Notes: generated by a model not told the origin, from the sequence alone. Shown: positions 47,356 through 55,370, counted from the stretch's first letter. The stretch: DNA of 64,000 nucleotides from Streptococcus tangpeifui (GCF_011038795.1 NZ_JAAKDU010000004.1:124001-188000); one strand, 5' to 3'. Numbers and translations: made by a program.

Positions 47356-48006
47356 ATGACACCTAACCGCGAAGACTATTTAAAATGTATTTATGAACTC
47401 GGTCAAATTCATCATAGGATGACCAACAAAGAAATTGCCGAAAAGATGAAAGTGTCTGCACCGGCTGTCTCTGAAATGATCAAAAAAATGATTAGCGAAG
47501 AACTAATCATTAAAGATAAAGACTTAGGTTATCGTTTGAGCCATAAGGGGCTCTTATTGGTATCTGATCTCTACCGCAAACACCGCTTGATCGAATCGTT
47601 TTTAGTCAGAGATCTCCACTACACGCCTGACGAGATCCACCAAGAAGCTGAAGTTTTAGAACATACGGTCTCAACAATCTTTATTGATCGCTTAGAAGAA
47701 AACCTCGGTTTTCCTGAGTACTGCCCTCATGGTGGCAGTATCCCCAAAAAGGGAGAAATTCTAGAGGAGCGCTATCGAATCCCACTCAGTCAGATTGACA
47801 AGACTGGTTTTTATCGAATTGGTCGTGCTCGCGATGACTTTCAGCTCTTAAACTATCTCGATGACCATCGGCTCCACATCAATCAGAGCATTGAACTGAT
47901 TGCTATAGATAACTATGCTCAGACCTTTACCATTCATTATAACGAGAAAGAGTTGGTTATTCCCAAACTAATTGCTCAGGAAATTTATGTGAAAGCATTA
48001 CAGTAA
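47356..48006 (+). CDS. DtxR-family metalloregulator (SloR/MtsR/ScaR-like)
   Basis: A 216-residue protein: winged helix MTPNREDYLKCIYELGQI ... SAPAVSEMIKKM (1-65), the metal-binding and dimerisation domain with RKHRLIESFLVRDL and EAEVLEHTVS, HGGSIPKKG, and a C-terminal FeoA/SH3-like domain (150-216). With Mn or Fe it should repress metal uptake genes. The adjacent DUF1803 gene also accompanies sloR in S. mutans; the sloABC transporter expected beside it is absent here. Confidence 0.93.
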   Translation: MTPNREDYLKCIYELGQIHHRMTNKEIAEKMKVSAPAVSEMIKKMISEELIIKDKDLGYRLSHKGLLLVSDLYRKHRLIESFLVRDLHYTPDEIHQEAEVLEHTVSTIFIDRLEENLGFPEYCPHGGSIPKKGEILEERYRIPLSQIDKTGFYRIGRARDDFQLLNYLDDHRLHINQSIELIAIDNYAQTFTIHYNEKELVIPKLIAQEIYVKALQ

Positions 48007-48052
48007 TTAGCCCTCTCTTTCACTTTTTCTTTTTTACGAATCTCCTGAATGG

Positions 48053-48142
48053 AAAAATCCCTGCCCATTTGTGTAATGCTCCCATGCGTTAGATTTTTTG
48101 TCTAACTTTTGGGAGCATTACATTGTGAGCAAGGATTTTTTT
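48053..48142. terminator. Very long hairpin between convergent genes
   Basis: A foldback of about 88 nt: outer AAAAATCC/GGATTTTT, then TGTAATGCTCCCA (48072-48084) perfectly paired with TGGGAGCATTACA (48110-48122), and GTTAGA/TCTAAC (48088-48093/48101-48106) at the tip. It ends in T7. It can terminate transcription from both sides, but is far longer than needed and may derive from a small mobile palindrome. Confidence 0.8.
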
Positions 48143-48148
48143 AATCTA

Positions 48149-48805
48149 TCAATGTTTAGCCTTAAACACCAGCTTTTCTCTATCAAAGTCCAATTGCAGG
48201 CTGTAAGTTCCCGCCTCTACTTCTTCTATATAGCCTAGTTGATTCAAACTTTGAACAAAAATATCTGGTCGTTTTTGCTTGACCAAATCCTTATTAGCAA
48301 ATTTCAGAAGAAAACTAGTCATATATTTAAGGGTATAATCAGGATTGACATCACCTAAAATTGCATAAAGCTTCCTTTGTTCCTGAGATAAAGGGAAACT
48401 GGTCCTCAGTCTGTGAAAATAATTGGACAAGGTCAATGTATTTCGTTCAAAGTCTGTCCATTCGACTAGAATGGCTTCATTAGTAGTATTGGTCAGCCTT
48501 GTTTTAAATACTAAGGATTTGAGCTCCTGATAGACAGAACTATCCCTATCAAGGATGACTTTATCACCTAAAGATAACTGGCCTATGTTTTCAAGCGGAG
48601 TCAGGTTCAAATAATACCGACGCTCCCGACGTTCAATATAACCCGCTTGGATATAATCCTCAAGCTTCCTATCCAAGTGCTCAGTTCCTCCAAATTCCTG
48701 CTTAATTTGCCTCAGACTAACATCAGAGTGCTGTGACAGGTAGTTTATCAAGGCTTGAAAAAAAGTTTGACGAGTCAATTTATCAGGATTTAAAACAATC
48801 AGCAA
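48149..48805 (-). CDS. DUF1803 family protein
   Basis: A 218-residue cytosolic protein starting MLIVLNPDKLTRQTFFQALINYL. The N-terminal region (about 15-65) looks like a winged helix (HSDVSLRQIKQEFGG, YIQAGYIERRERRYYL). I recall DUF1803 next to sloR in S. mutans. Function unknown. It converges with the SloR-like gene. Confidence 0.7.
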   Translation of the reverse strand: MLIVLNPDKLTRQTFFQALINYLSQHSDVSLRQIKQEFGGTEHLDRKLEDYIQAGYIERRERRYYLNLTPLENIGQLSLGDKVILDRDSSVYQELKSLVFKTRLTNTTNEAILVEWTDFERNTLTLSNYFHRLRTSFPLSQEQRKLYAILGDVNPDYTLKYMTSFLLKFANKDLVKQKRPDIFVQSLNQLGYIEEVEAGTYSLQLDFDREKLVFKAKH

Positions 48806-48848
48806 GATTAATCTCCTAGGTTCATAAAGTCTTATTATTTATTATCGC

Positions 48849-49346
48849 TTAACCAACAGGGAAGAATGTAAGATTTTTCGGGCTGCCAAAACTAGCAGTC
48901 AGTTCCCCCTTTTGTAAAATATGCCCTTCCATAGCCTTTAATAACTGATGTTTTCTGGTCCATTTCCCTAGATCTAAGATTGTATCTAAGACATAGATGG
49001 TAAAGCGGTAGGCATGAGTCTGGCCTAAGGGTGGATTGGGTCCGGTGTAGCAGTGCCAGCCATAGGCGATCCCCTGTCTGGCACCTTGAAGATTTGCCAC
49101 TGCAAATCCTTGAGGGATCTTGGCAGGAATACGGCTTAAAGCGGGTAAATTCCAAATCAGCCAATGCGTGAATTCTTTTTTCAGCGGATGGTTTAAGTCT
49201 TCTAGGACAACTGCTAGGGTTTCGGCCTGCGGAGAAAGATTTTTTAATAAAAATTCTGGTGAAACATTGTCGCCCTTTCTTGTATGTTCTAGCGGGAATT
49301 CACCGCCGTCTAAAATGGTCGGACACGTAAATTTCAGCTTTTCCAT
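48849..49346 (-). CDS. YbhB/YbcL-type PEBP (Raf kinase inhibitor-like) protein
   Basis: About 165 residues with the phosphatidylethanolamine-binding protein core: VVLEDLNHPLKKEFTHWLIW (the usual D-x-DAP..xxxFTHW site, slightly altered), GWHCYTGPNPPLGQTHAYRF (GPxPPxG-xHxY). The anion-binding pocket residues are in place. Biological role in bacteria is unclear. I start at ATG 49346 with GGGGG upstream. It is the last gene of a five-gene minus-strand run. Confidence 0.87.
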   Translation of the reverse strand: MEKLKFTCPTILDGGEFPLEHTRKGDNVSPEFLLKNLSPQAETLAVVLEDLNHPLKKEFTHWLIWNLPALSRIPAKIPQGFAVANLQGARQGIAYGWHCYTGPNPPLGQTHAYRFTIYVLDTILDLGKWTRKHQLLKAMEGHILQKGELTASFGSPKNLTFFPVG

Positions 49347-49395
49347 TACAGCCCCCTTGATACACCCAAATTCTAACAGCTTCATTATACCATTT

Positions 49396-49722
49396 TTAAC
49401 GCAAAGCTAAGATGTATAAAAGCACCAAATCTGCCAGCGCGGCAAGGGCATAAAGGAGCCCTGCTTTGTCACCATAGAGCTGCCAGAAACCAATCGTCCC
49501 CAAAACAAAAACAGAAGATTCTAACAAAAGTTTACGAACCCCTTTGAGAACTTGCGGTGTTTTAGGTGCACCATAACGGCTCCAGACTAGCACCACTAGT
49601 AAGCCTAAAAAGGCAAAACCGATTTTGACTGCCCAAGGTTTTCCAGTGAAAATACCGCCTAGTAAGCCCATAACTGTTATCACTTCTAACAGAAAACGAA
49701 AGCTAATCATAATACTGGGCAT
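49396..49722 (-). CDS. YrdB-like small membrane protein (DUF2568)
   Basis: About 108 residues with four hydrophobic helices; VWSRYGAPKTPQVLKGVRKL between helices two and three is the DUF2568/YrdB hallmark. Function unknown. AAAGGAGG lies 8-12 nt before the candidate ATGs (49722, or 49710). It follows the isochorismatase-like gene closely. Confidence 0.75.
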   Translation of the reverse strand: MPSIMISFRFLLEVITVMGLLGGIFTGKPWAVKIGFAFLGLLVVLVWSRYGAPKTPQVLKGVRKLLLESSVFVLGTIGFWQLYGDKAGLLYALAALADLVLLYILALR

Positions 49723-49738
49723 TAAGCCTGCCTCCTTT

Positions 49739-50203
49739 CTAGTTCGCAAAAGAAACTCCTGCTGCCAGCAATTTTTCTTTTGTTTTTGTGAATTTGGTCT
49801 TATTGGTAACCCCAATACATTTTACATCTAAAGTTACTTTGAACCCGAAACGAGCTGCTGCTAGAGCAGACGCTTTAACACAGCCATTACCATCGACACC
49901 GATAATTTCCAGCTTTCTTGACTCTCTTTCCTTTAAGAAAGCCAAGAGAGCGGTATTGCTGAGGCAAGATGCCCGCTGTTTTTCAAATATGTGATCTGAT
50001 ACAAGCGACAGACCTTGGGCAAATACCTTGGGCTTCCTATTCAGCTCCCACCAGAAACGATTGACAATATAAATCACATGATCTTCAGGATAGCTGGCTA
50101 TTTTACCATTAATCGCTGACAGTAATTGAGGATTGGAGCGATATCTTCCCTTTCCAACATAATCCGTTTGCATATCAATAACTAATAAATAGGAATCTAT
50201 CAC
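49739..50203 (-). CDS. Isochorismatase-like cysteine hydrolase
   Basis: A 154-residue protein with the cysteine hydrolase triad: D10 in LLVIDMQTDY, K75 in HIFEKQRAS and C108 in IIGVDGNGCV. It is shorter than most nicotinamidases. The substrate may be an amide or N-carbamoyl compound. It starts 5 bp after the TetR gene. Confidence 0.82.
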   Translation of the reverse strand: MIDSYLLVIDMQTDYVGKGRYRSNPQLLSAINGKIASYPEDHVIYIVNRFWWELNRKPKVFAQGLSLVSDHIFEKQRASCLSNTALLAFLKERESRKLEIIGVDGNGCVKASALAAARFGFKVTLDVKCIGVTNKTKFTKTKEKLLAAGVSFAN

Positions 50204-50208
50204 TTACT

Positions 50209-50805
50209 TTATTCCTTCCTTTTCTGGATAATCGTGTAGGTTAAATAGTCTGTTACGATAGTGCGCAGGCGTTCATCGTAACGGGTCTGACCATCTGCAT
50301 AATTAGTTACCATACCTTGGAGAAAAAGATAGACACCGCGCACAATATTGATAGCCTGCTCCTGCGTCAAATCAGGACTCAGTAAACTCATAACAGTCTC
50401 TTTCAAAAGTTGAAAACTCTTCATCCGTAGCTCACTAATGGGATAGGTAAATTGCTCTTGATCCACACGTTCACCATCATCCAGAAAAAGCAGGGAAAAA
50501 GAATTATAGTGGTCGAAGCCAAACTGTATGAAGATATGGCTTCCTTTCAATAATTTTACACTGGGTATCAAGTCTTGATCTTCCAGAGCCAATAAGGTAT
50601 GATACAGCTTTTCTAAGGGCTTATGAGCCACCTCATAGAGAATTTCACTCTTATTTTTAAAATAGAGGTAAATGGCTGTGTGTGAACAACCTGCACGCTT
50701 AGCAATCTCTCGTATCCCCACGTTTTGATAGTCTTTTTCTTGAAATAAACTTTGGGCAGCAGCCAGAATACTCTCCTTAGTCTGATTTATTTTTTCTGAT
50801 ACCAT
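50209..50805 (-). CDS. TetR-family regulator
   Basis: A 198-residue protein with a TetR HTH: ESILAAAQSLFQEKDYQNVG and IREIAKRAGCSHTAIYLYFK. The ligand domain is not recognisable by sequence. Its start overlaps the metallo-hydrolase gene by 19 bp, so both are co-translated. The 29-bp palindrome at 51533-51561 upstream of the operon is its most likely operator. Confidence 0.9.
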   Translation of the reverse strand: MVSEKINQTKESILAAAQSLFQEKDYQNVGIREIAKRAGCSHTAIYLYFKNKSEILYEVAHKPLEKLYHTLLALEDQDLIPSVKLLKGSHIFIQFGFDHYNSFSLLFLDDGERVDQEQFTYPISELRMKSFQLLKETVMSLLSPDLTQEQAINIVRGVYLFLQGMVTNYADGQTRYDERLRTIVTDYLTYTIIQKRKE

Positions 50806-51428
50806 TTACGCTTCTCCATTTCTTCTAGGGCATTGGCAACCTCTCCTCCGTGACAGACACTGATCAAGGTTTGTGAATAGGTCTGCAAAAGATCATGAGC
50901 TGTCTTTAGAGCCTGAGGCATGTCTGCCGTGAAAGCCTTCATAGGCGGTTTAAGATGCCCTAACCGGCTAGTTGTCAGTAAATCTCCTGCAATTAAAACA
51001 TCATCTTCTGCATGGTAGTAGCAGGTATGCCCCGGTGAATGGTCTGGTGAAAAGACAGGAATCAGACCAGCTTGTTTCAATACCTCTTTTGCCTGCAGAC
51101 TGTCTAAAGCAGTAAATTCGCTTAGATTAAAGGTCAATGATTCAGGTTTTTCTCGCCTTGGATAAGGCTTCCTGCCTGAAATATAGGGAAATTCCCTATT
51201 ATCAATAAGCATAGGCAGATCAGGCAAAAGCTCTCTTAGCTGAGGAATACCACCCACATGGTCAGAATGCCTATACATTAGGAAAAGTCCTTTAACTTGA
51301 TTGCTATTAAGATAGTGCTCCACTACATAGCGAGCCATACCGCTCATACCGGTATCAATGAGAAAGCAGTCCCCCTTATTCTCCACAACCCAGATACTAA
51401 CCGGAAAGATTAATAAGTCAAACGTCAC
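50787..51428 (-). CDS. Metallo-beta-lactamase-fold hydrolase with altered metal site
   Basis: A 213-residue MBL-fold protein. The usual HxHxDH motif reads YRHSDH (52-57), so the first histidine is Tyr52. H135 (HSPGHTC), D150 (LIAGDLL) and the final His in SVCHGG are present. The motif N-terminal to it, CFLIDTGMSG, is standard. Loss of one zinc-1 ligand suggests a changed metal or substrate. It leads an operon with TetR, an isochorismatase-like hydrolase, YrdB and PEBP genes. Confidence 0.85.
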   Translation of the reverse strand: MTFDLLIFPVSIWVVENKGDCFLIDTGMSGMARYVVEHYLNSNQVKGLFLMYRHSDHVGGIPQLRELLPDLPMLIDNREFPYISGRKPYPRREKPESLTFNLSEFTALDSLQAKEVLKQAGLIPVFSPDHSPGHTCYYHAEDDVLIAGDLLTTSRLGHLKPPMKAFTADMPQALKTAHDLLQTYSQTLISVCHGGEVANALEEMEKRKWYQKK

Positions 51429-51532
51429 TTTAAAAATATGAGGACTGATATTTTTTAGCCGTATATTTTGTTGCCGCTTGGTAAAAAGTCTGTTTCATCA
51501 TCATTTCTGCTTTCTTATGAACTGTTGATTCT

Positions 51533-51561
51533 CCAACAACTAACCAGTGGTTAGTTGTTGG
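51533..51561. promoter_or_regulatory. Perfect 29-bp palindromic operator
   Basis: CCAACAACTAACCA-G-TGGTTAGTTGTTGG, 14-bp arms with a single central base, about 105 bp upstream of the metallo-hydrolase start. Typical of a TetR operator; the TetR gene is second in the operon. Confidence 0.85.
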
Positions 51562-51589
51562 AAGTATAGCCTTTTTAAACTATTTTTGC

Positions 51590-51614
51590 AAATAAAAAAA
51601 GACGTCTATACGTC
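51590..51614 (-). terminator. Terminator of the HxlR gene
   Basis: On the minus strand GACGT, loop ATAG, ACGTC, then TTTTTTT. Confidence 0.75.
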
Positions 51615-51728
51615 CTTTCTAAAATTATTAGATTATTTTTAAATCATAAACTATCGCAAATACTGGCTAAAATAAACATCAACCAATAAGTCCTCCTGCA
51701 AGACAGCATAATAGAAAAACTTGTCCAG

Positions 51729-52079
51729 CTACTCTTCTGACATAGCGATTTGAAAATCGATATAATCCTGTCCCCATTTCTTCAGCTGAAAGAGGAGGGG
51801 CTTTAAGGTGTCCCCAAATTCTGTAAGTTCATAGTCTACACGAGGAGGTACAACAGGAAAAACAGTTCTCTTGATAATACCCACTTCTTCCAATTTACGA
51901 AGCTGGTTCGTCAGCATACGCTGATTAATTCCAGGAATTCTTTTCCTTAATTGACCAAAGCGTAGCACTCCTTCATCGGCCAGATGGAATAGGATTGCTC
52001 CCTTCCAGCGCCCACCAATCGCTTCCATCGCAACTTCAACAGTACAGCCGAAAGGACAGTCATTTGGTGTATCTCTCAT
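51729..52079 (-). CDS. HxlR-family regulator
   Basis: A 116-residue winged helix of the HxlR (DUF24) family: AIGGRWKGAILFHLADEG, RFGQLRKRIPGINQRMLTNQ, LRKLEEVGIIKR and VDYELTEFGDTLKPLL. Two cysteines in CPFGC near the N-terminus could make it thiol- or electrophile-sensitive, as in YodB/HypR. It is divergent from an alcohol dehydrogenase-like quinone reductase, its likely target. Confidence 0.9.
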   Translation of the reverse strand: MRDTPNDCPFGCTVEVAMEAIGGRWKGAILFHLADEGVLRFGQLRKRIPGINQRMLTNQLRKLEEVGIIKRTVFPVVPPRVDYELTEFGDTLKPLLFQLKKWGQDYIDFQIAMSEE

Positions 52080-52135
52080 TTTTACAAGCTCCCTTTAGTT
52101 ACTTATTTGTTAGTATAAGCAAAAAATGTGCCTAC

Positions 52136-52164
52136 TTGTTTAATCATAACACAGCTGTTATACT
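52136..52164 (+). promoter_or_regulatory. Promoter of the quinone reductase-like gene
   Basis: TTGTTT (52136-52141), 17-bp spacer, TATACT (52159-52164). A partial inverted repeat AATCATCA/TGATGATT follows at about 52170-52190. Confidence 0.6.
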
Positions 52165-52214
52165 TTAGGCAAATCATCAATGATGATGATTATTACTTCC
52201 AGGAGGTATTGTAT

Positions 52215-53177
52215 ATGAAAGCCTTGCAAATTATAGATTATAATGGTCCGGAAACAATGGTCTATCAGGAAACTGAAAATCTCAGCCCTAGAGAAAAGGA
52301 AGTTCTGATTAAGGTGAATTATTCAGGAGTAGGTTTAATTGATGTCATCTTCGCTAGAGGGTTTGGCCAGCTAGAACTTCCCGCTATACCTGGACTGGAA
52401 GTTGCAGGAACTGTCATGGAACTCGGTGCGGGAGTAACAGGGTTGCAAGTTGGAGACAGAGTTGCTGGCTTGACCATCAATACTTTAAGCGGATTCTCTG
52501 ATTTAGTTAGTCTTCATGAAGATTATGTAGTTAAAGTTCCTGATTGCCTAGGACTTGATTTAGCTGCAGCAGCTCTAACCAATACAACAACAGCTCTGGT
52601 ATTTCTAAAAGAAATCGTAAGACTGGAGGCAGGCAGCAGCGTTCTCGTTTATGGAGCAACGGGCGGCTTGGGCTCTCAGATTGGTCAAACAGCTAAACTC
52701 TTAGGAGCTAAAAAAGTTATTGCAGTTGTCAGTAATGAAGAAAGGCGCCAAAAAGCAATGGACTTGGGCTACGATGCTGCTTATCTGCGAGAAACATTTT
52801 TCAACTCTTCTGAAGAAAAATTTGATCTTATCGTAGATCCCGTAGGCGGGGAGCACAGGAAAGACAATCTCCAAAAGCTAAATACTCATGGCACATTAGC
52901 CATCCTTGGAAACGCTTCGCAGGAAGAGCATGCAGATATTGATCCTGATATTCTCTGGCTAAACAATATCAACCTGATTGGTTTTAACTTCGGCGGTTAT
53001 TGTTCTCAGCACATCAAAACTGTCCATGATTATTTAATTTGGACTCTGAAATTAGTTGCCAACAATCAAATTCAACTGCCAGAACTTTTTACTGCTCCTA
53101 TTGACAATGCCGTTCAGGCTTTACTGGATTTAGAAGAAGGAAAAATCAATGGCAAACTTTTATTAAAACATCCATAA
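52215..53177 (+). CDS. Zinc-less MDR-family quinone oxidoreductase
   Basis: A 320-residue protein from MKALQIIDYNGPETMVYQET. The GroES-like domain has VNYSGVGLIDVIFARGFGQL and PGLEVAGTVMELGAGV; the Rossmann motif is VLVYGATGGLGSQIGQ. Catalytic zinc ligands are absent, so it belongs to the quinone reductase (QOR) branch and should use NADPH. AGGAGG precedes ATG 52215. It is under the divergent HxlR regulator by position and precedes an NTF2-like gene by 36 bp. Confidence 0.9.
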   Translation: MKALQIIDYNGPETMVYQETENLSPREKEVLIKVNYSGVGLIDVIFARGFGQLELPAIPGLEVAGTVMELGAGVTGLQVGDRVAGLTINTLSGFSDLVSLHEDYVVKVPDCLGLDLAAAALTNTTTALVFLKEIVRLEAGSSVLVYGATGGLGSQIGQTAKLLGAKKVIAVVSNEERRQKAMDLGYDAAYLRETFFNSSEEKFDLIVDPVGGEHRKDNLQKLNTHGTLAILGNASQEEHADIDPDILWLNNINLIGFNFGGYCSQHIKTVHDYLIWTLKLVANNQIQLPELFTAPIDNAVQALLDLEEGKINGKLLLKHP

Positions 53178-53213
53178 ATAGCAATCAACAATAAAGTCTA
53201 GGAGGGCAGTAAA

Positions 53214-53558
53214 TTGGAAATACTCGAACATTATTTTCTGCTAGCAGATTCTGCTGGAGAAGATGCCAAAAGCTTTTGGGAACTCTGCAATCTTTTTGCT
53301 GCCAATGCTGTCATTAAAACAGATGGCGGTGAAACTTATTCTGGCAGAGAAGCTATCATTTCCTTTTTCAAGAATTTTTTCGATACAAATCCAACTGTCA
53401 GACATTTATGGGATATTCAAAAAACCAGTACGGGGTTCAAAACTAACTGGGCTCTTATTTGCCGCAGCATAGCAGGAACTTATTCTGCACAGACAGGAAG
53501 GCATTTAGTAGAAATAAAGGACGGTAAGATTATTTATTTACAAATTATTAGCCATTAG
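53214..53558 (+). CDS. NTF2/SnoaL-like small protein, copy A
   Basis: A 114-residue cone-fold protein starting from TTG (53214), which has GGAGGG 9 nt upstream. LEHYFLLADSAGEDAKSFWE, GGETYSGREAIISFFKNFF and VRHLWDIQKT follow the NTF2/SnoaL pattern. It is a paralogue of 54242-54592 (shared HLWDI, YxGxxxIxxFFxxFF, NWxxxCRxxxGxY). Function unknown; likely binds a small hydrophobic ligand. Confidence 0.8.
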   Translation: MEILEHYFLLADSAGEDAKSFWELCNLFAANAVIKTDGGETYSGREAIISFFKNFFDTNPTVRHLWDIQKTSTGFKTNWALICRSIAGTYSAQTGRHLVEIKDGKIIYLQIISH

Positions 53559-53600
53559 TATTAGTAAAGTCTTTTGGTCAGAAGCTCTTTCAGGCAATTA

Positions 53601-53650
53601 AAAGCTCCGCTAATCTCAATGCAAAGATAGCGGAGTTTTATTAGCACACA
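53601..53650 (+). terminator. Terminator after NTF2-like copy A
   Basis: CTCCGCTA (53605-53612) pairs with TAGCGGAG (53638-53645), followed by TTTTA. The loop is long (25 nt). Confidence 0.75.
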
Positions 53651-53729
53651 TGATATTATATTGATTCTTTCAAGCGAAACAAAAAAGAGGCTTTCTGTAC
53701 TGTTCCAGATTTTTATGACGATTCTCAAA

Positions 53730-53843
53730 CTATAACTTTTGTACGCATTTTCTAATATCTTTTAACAAGCGCTGACGTTTTTTAACGTAATTAGAAGAAT
53801 AAACGATACTCGGAGTGAAAGTGCGATCAATCCGGCTCCTCAT
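53730..53843 (-). pseudogene. Collapsed copy of a flavodoxin-fold oxidoreductase
   Basis: A 37-codon frame reading MRSRIDRTFTPSIVYSSN and then YVKKRQRLLKDIRKCVQKL. The first 18 residues match MKGWIDRTFTPGVAYSSN of the intact oxidoreductase at 54664-55287 in 12 positions, the next residues resemble its LRGRQFRKLLKGR, and the end resembles its VKKL terminus. The N-terminal half and most of the C-terminal part are missing. It lies after NTF2 copy A exactly as the intact gene lies after copy B. Confidence 0.75.
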
Positions 53844-53848
53844 ATTTT

Positions 53849-54151
53849 TTATAGACTTTCATAAATGCTCTCTAGCAGTCCTGGAAATCTTTCGTTCAAT
53901 TCATCTAATCTCAAAGAGATAAAGCGCTGACGTCCTTCTATACGAACTCTAATTAAGCCATTTTCTCTCAACATTTTATAATGATGGGACAAATTATTCT
54001 TTTTTCCCAAATCCGAAAAGTAGCTGCAGTTTCTTTCCTTGTTAGATTTATATAATTCTCGAAAAATGGCTAAACGAATGGGCTCACTCAAAGCATAAAG
54101 AATTTGCTCTAGTTTAATATCTGCTGTTGCAGGATGGGATAAATTTTTCAC
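53849..54151 (-). CDS. ArsR-family regulator
   Basis: A 100-residue winged helix: ILYALSEPIRLAIFRELYKS, YFSDLGKKNNLSHHYKMLRE, NGLIRVRIEGRQRFISLRLD. No ELCVCDL-type metal cysteine pair is present, so it probably does not sense arsenic or cadmium. I choose the GTG at 54151 with AAGGAG 8 nt upstream; the longer frame to 54208 runs through the operator. It is divergent from NTF2 copy B, its likely target. Confidence 0.88.
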   Translation of the reverse strand: MKNLSHPATADIKLEQILYALSEPIRLAIFRELYKSNKERNCSYFSDLGKKNNLSHHYKMLRENGLIRVRIEGRQRFISLRLDELNERFPGLLESIYESL

Positions 54152-54194
54152 CTTATCACTCCTTTCTTTGCATTCTATCAAAAAAAGTTCTATA

Positions 54195-54215
54195 ATACAA
54201 TTGTTCAAATTGTAT
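54195..54215. promoter_or_regulatory. Palindromic operator between ArsR and NTF2-like copy B
   Basis: ATACAATT-GTTCA-AATTGTAT: 8-bp arms with a 5-bp spacer, between the two divergent starts. Confidence 0.8.
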
Positions 54216-54241
54216 CGAATTATTAAAGAGGAGGTTATTGC

Positions 54242-54592
54242 ATGAACATATTAAACCGCTACTTTGAACTATCTGATCTGGCTGTTCAAAATGAAAACAG
54301 CCTTCAGGAACTCTGCGCATTATTTACCCAAGACGCTGTTCTTGAAGCCAATGATGGTCACATCTATAGAGGCAGTGCAGAGATTGAAGACTTCTTCAGG
54401 CGTTTTTTCAGTCGAAATCTAGCAACTAAGCACTTATGGGATATTGAGAAGCAAGATGATGGTTGGTTGCGAGCCAATTGGGGTGTTGTCTGTCGCAGAA
54501 AATCAGGCGATTATTTCACTCTGACAGGTAAAGACATTGCAAAAGTAGTAAGCAGCCAGATTACCCATCTCAAAGTTATAGGCAACCATTAA
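54242..54592 (+). CDS. NTF2/SnoaL-like small protein, copy B
   Basis: A 116-residue protein, MNILNRYFELSDLAVQNENS, with HIYRGSAEIEDFFRRFFSRN, KHLWDIEKQDDGWLRANWG and VVCRRKSGDYFTLTG. It aligns along its length with copy A at 53214-53558. AGGAGG precedes the ATG. Function unknown. The conserved C in VVCRR/LICRS and the conserved W and H could line the pocket. Confidence 0.8.
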   Translation: MNILNRYFELSDLAVQNENSLQELCALFTQDAVLEANDGHIYRGSAEIEDFFRRFFSRNLATKHLWDIEKQDDGWLRANWGVVCRRKSGDYFTLTGKDIAKVVSSQITHLKVIGNH

Positions 54593-54663
54593 TACAAAAA
54601 CCAGAACCACTTTAAAAGCGTCTGAAATCACTGAATTTCAAACACTGTTAATTTTTATATTCC

Positions 54664-55287
54664 CTACAGCTTTTTGACAGCTACACCTACTTTGTTCAAA
54701 AAAGCTTTTCGTTTTGCTTCTGTACAAGCTTCACGCCCCATATTGCCCAGCACCATTAAGCGGCGCGTTTTAATACCACAATGATTGAGAACAGCACTTT
54801 TTAATGCTGCTAGGCCATAACTATCTGGCACACTGATCCAGCCAGAAAAGAGTTTATACCACCAGCTGGGGGCCATGGAGGTTGCAATAATATCTGCCGT
54901 TCTTCCTTTTAAAAGTTTACGAAATTGCCGTCCACGCAGGTAGTTCCAGATGAAATTCCCCTCAGTATTAGATGAATAGGCAACACCCGGAGTAAAGGTA
55001 CGATCAATCCAGCCCTTCATTAAACTAGGCATGCCGCTCCACCAAATCGGATAAATAAAGATAAAATGATCGGCCCACTGAATAAGTTCTTGCGATTGTA
55101 AGATGAACTTATCCTCTGGCATGCGCTTGCGATAACCATAGCGTAAAACAGGATCAAAGTACAGGTGGCTAAGCTCTAAAGTTTCCACCTGATGTTGGGC
55201 AAAATCTAGATTTGCCACTACTGTTTCATAGATAGCCTGACTAAAACTTTCTTTATCCGGATGTCCATTGATCACTAAAATATTCAT
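54664..55287 (-). CDS. NAD(P)H:quinone oxidoreductase, flavodoxin_2 family
   Basis: A 207-residue protein from MNILVINGHPDKESFSQAIY (FMN/FAD phosphate loop), with FIFIYPIWWSGMPSLMKGWI and DRTFTPGVAYSS, the KefF/MdaB/NQO1 pattern. It reduces quinones by two electrons in the cytosol. AAGGAGAAA precedes ATG 55287. It is divergent from a TetR gene whose operator overlaps the shared promoter region. A collapsed duplicate lies at 53730-53843. Confidence 0.9.
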   Translation of the reverse strand: MNILVINGHPDKESFSQAIYETVVANLDFAQHQVETLELSHLYFDPVLRYGYRKRMPEDKFILQSQELIQWADHFIFIYPIWWSGMPSLMKGWIDRTFTPGVAYSSNTEGNFIWNYLRGRQFRKLLKGRTADIIATSMAPSWWYKLFSGWISVPDSYGLAALKSAVLNHCGIKTRRLMVLGNMGREACTEAKRKAFLNKVGVAVKKL

Positions 55288-55331
55288 ATGATTTCTCCTT
55301 ATCAACATCACTAGTATAAGGGGGAACAGGG

Positions 55332-55360
55332 TTGACAGGCAAGTGATACTTTCCTATAAT
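55332..55360 (+). promoter_or_regulatory. Promoter of the second TetR gene
   Basis: TTGACA (55332-55337), 17-bp spacer, TATAAT (55355-55360). Confidence 0.88.
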
Positions 55361-55370
55361 TTGTAGGAAA
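55350..55370. promoter_or_regulatory. TetR operator over the -10 box
   Basis: TTTCCTA (55350-55356) and TAGGAAA (55364-55370) with a 7-bp spacer. It covers the -10 of the tetR promoter, so the protein should repress itself and probably the divergent oxidoreductase. Confidence 0.8.

Larger units (their letters stand above)
51429..51728. other. Regulatory gap upstream of the metallo-hydrolase operon
   Basis: Contains the 29-bp palindrome (51533-51561) and, further right, the terminator of the HxlR gene. No gene is seen. Confidence 0.5.

Noticed and set aside
54152..54208. ArsR protein extended to 54208
   Set aside because: The extra 19 codons run through the palindromic operator; GTG 54151 has AAGGAG at the right distance.
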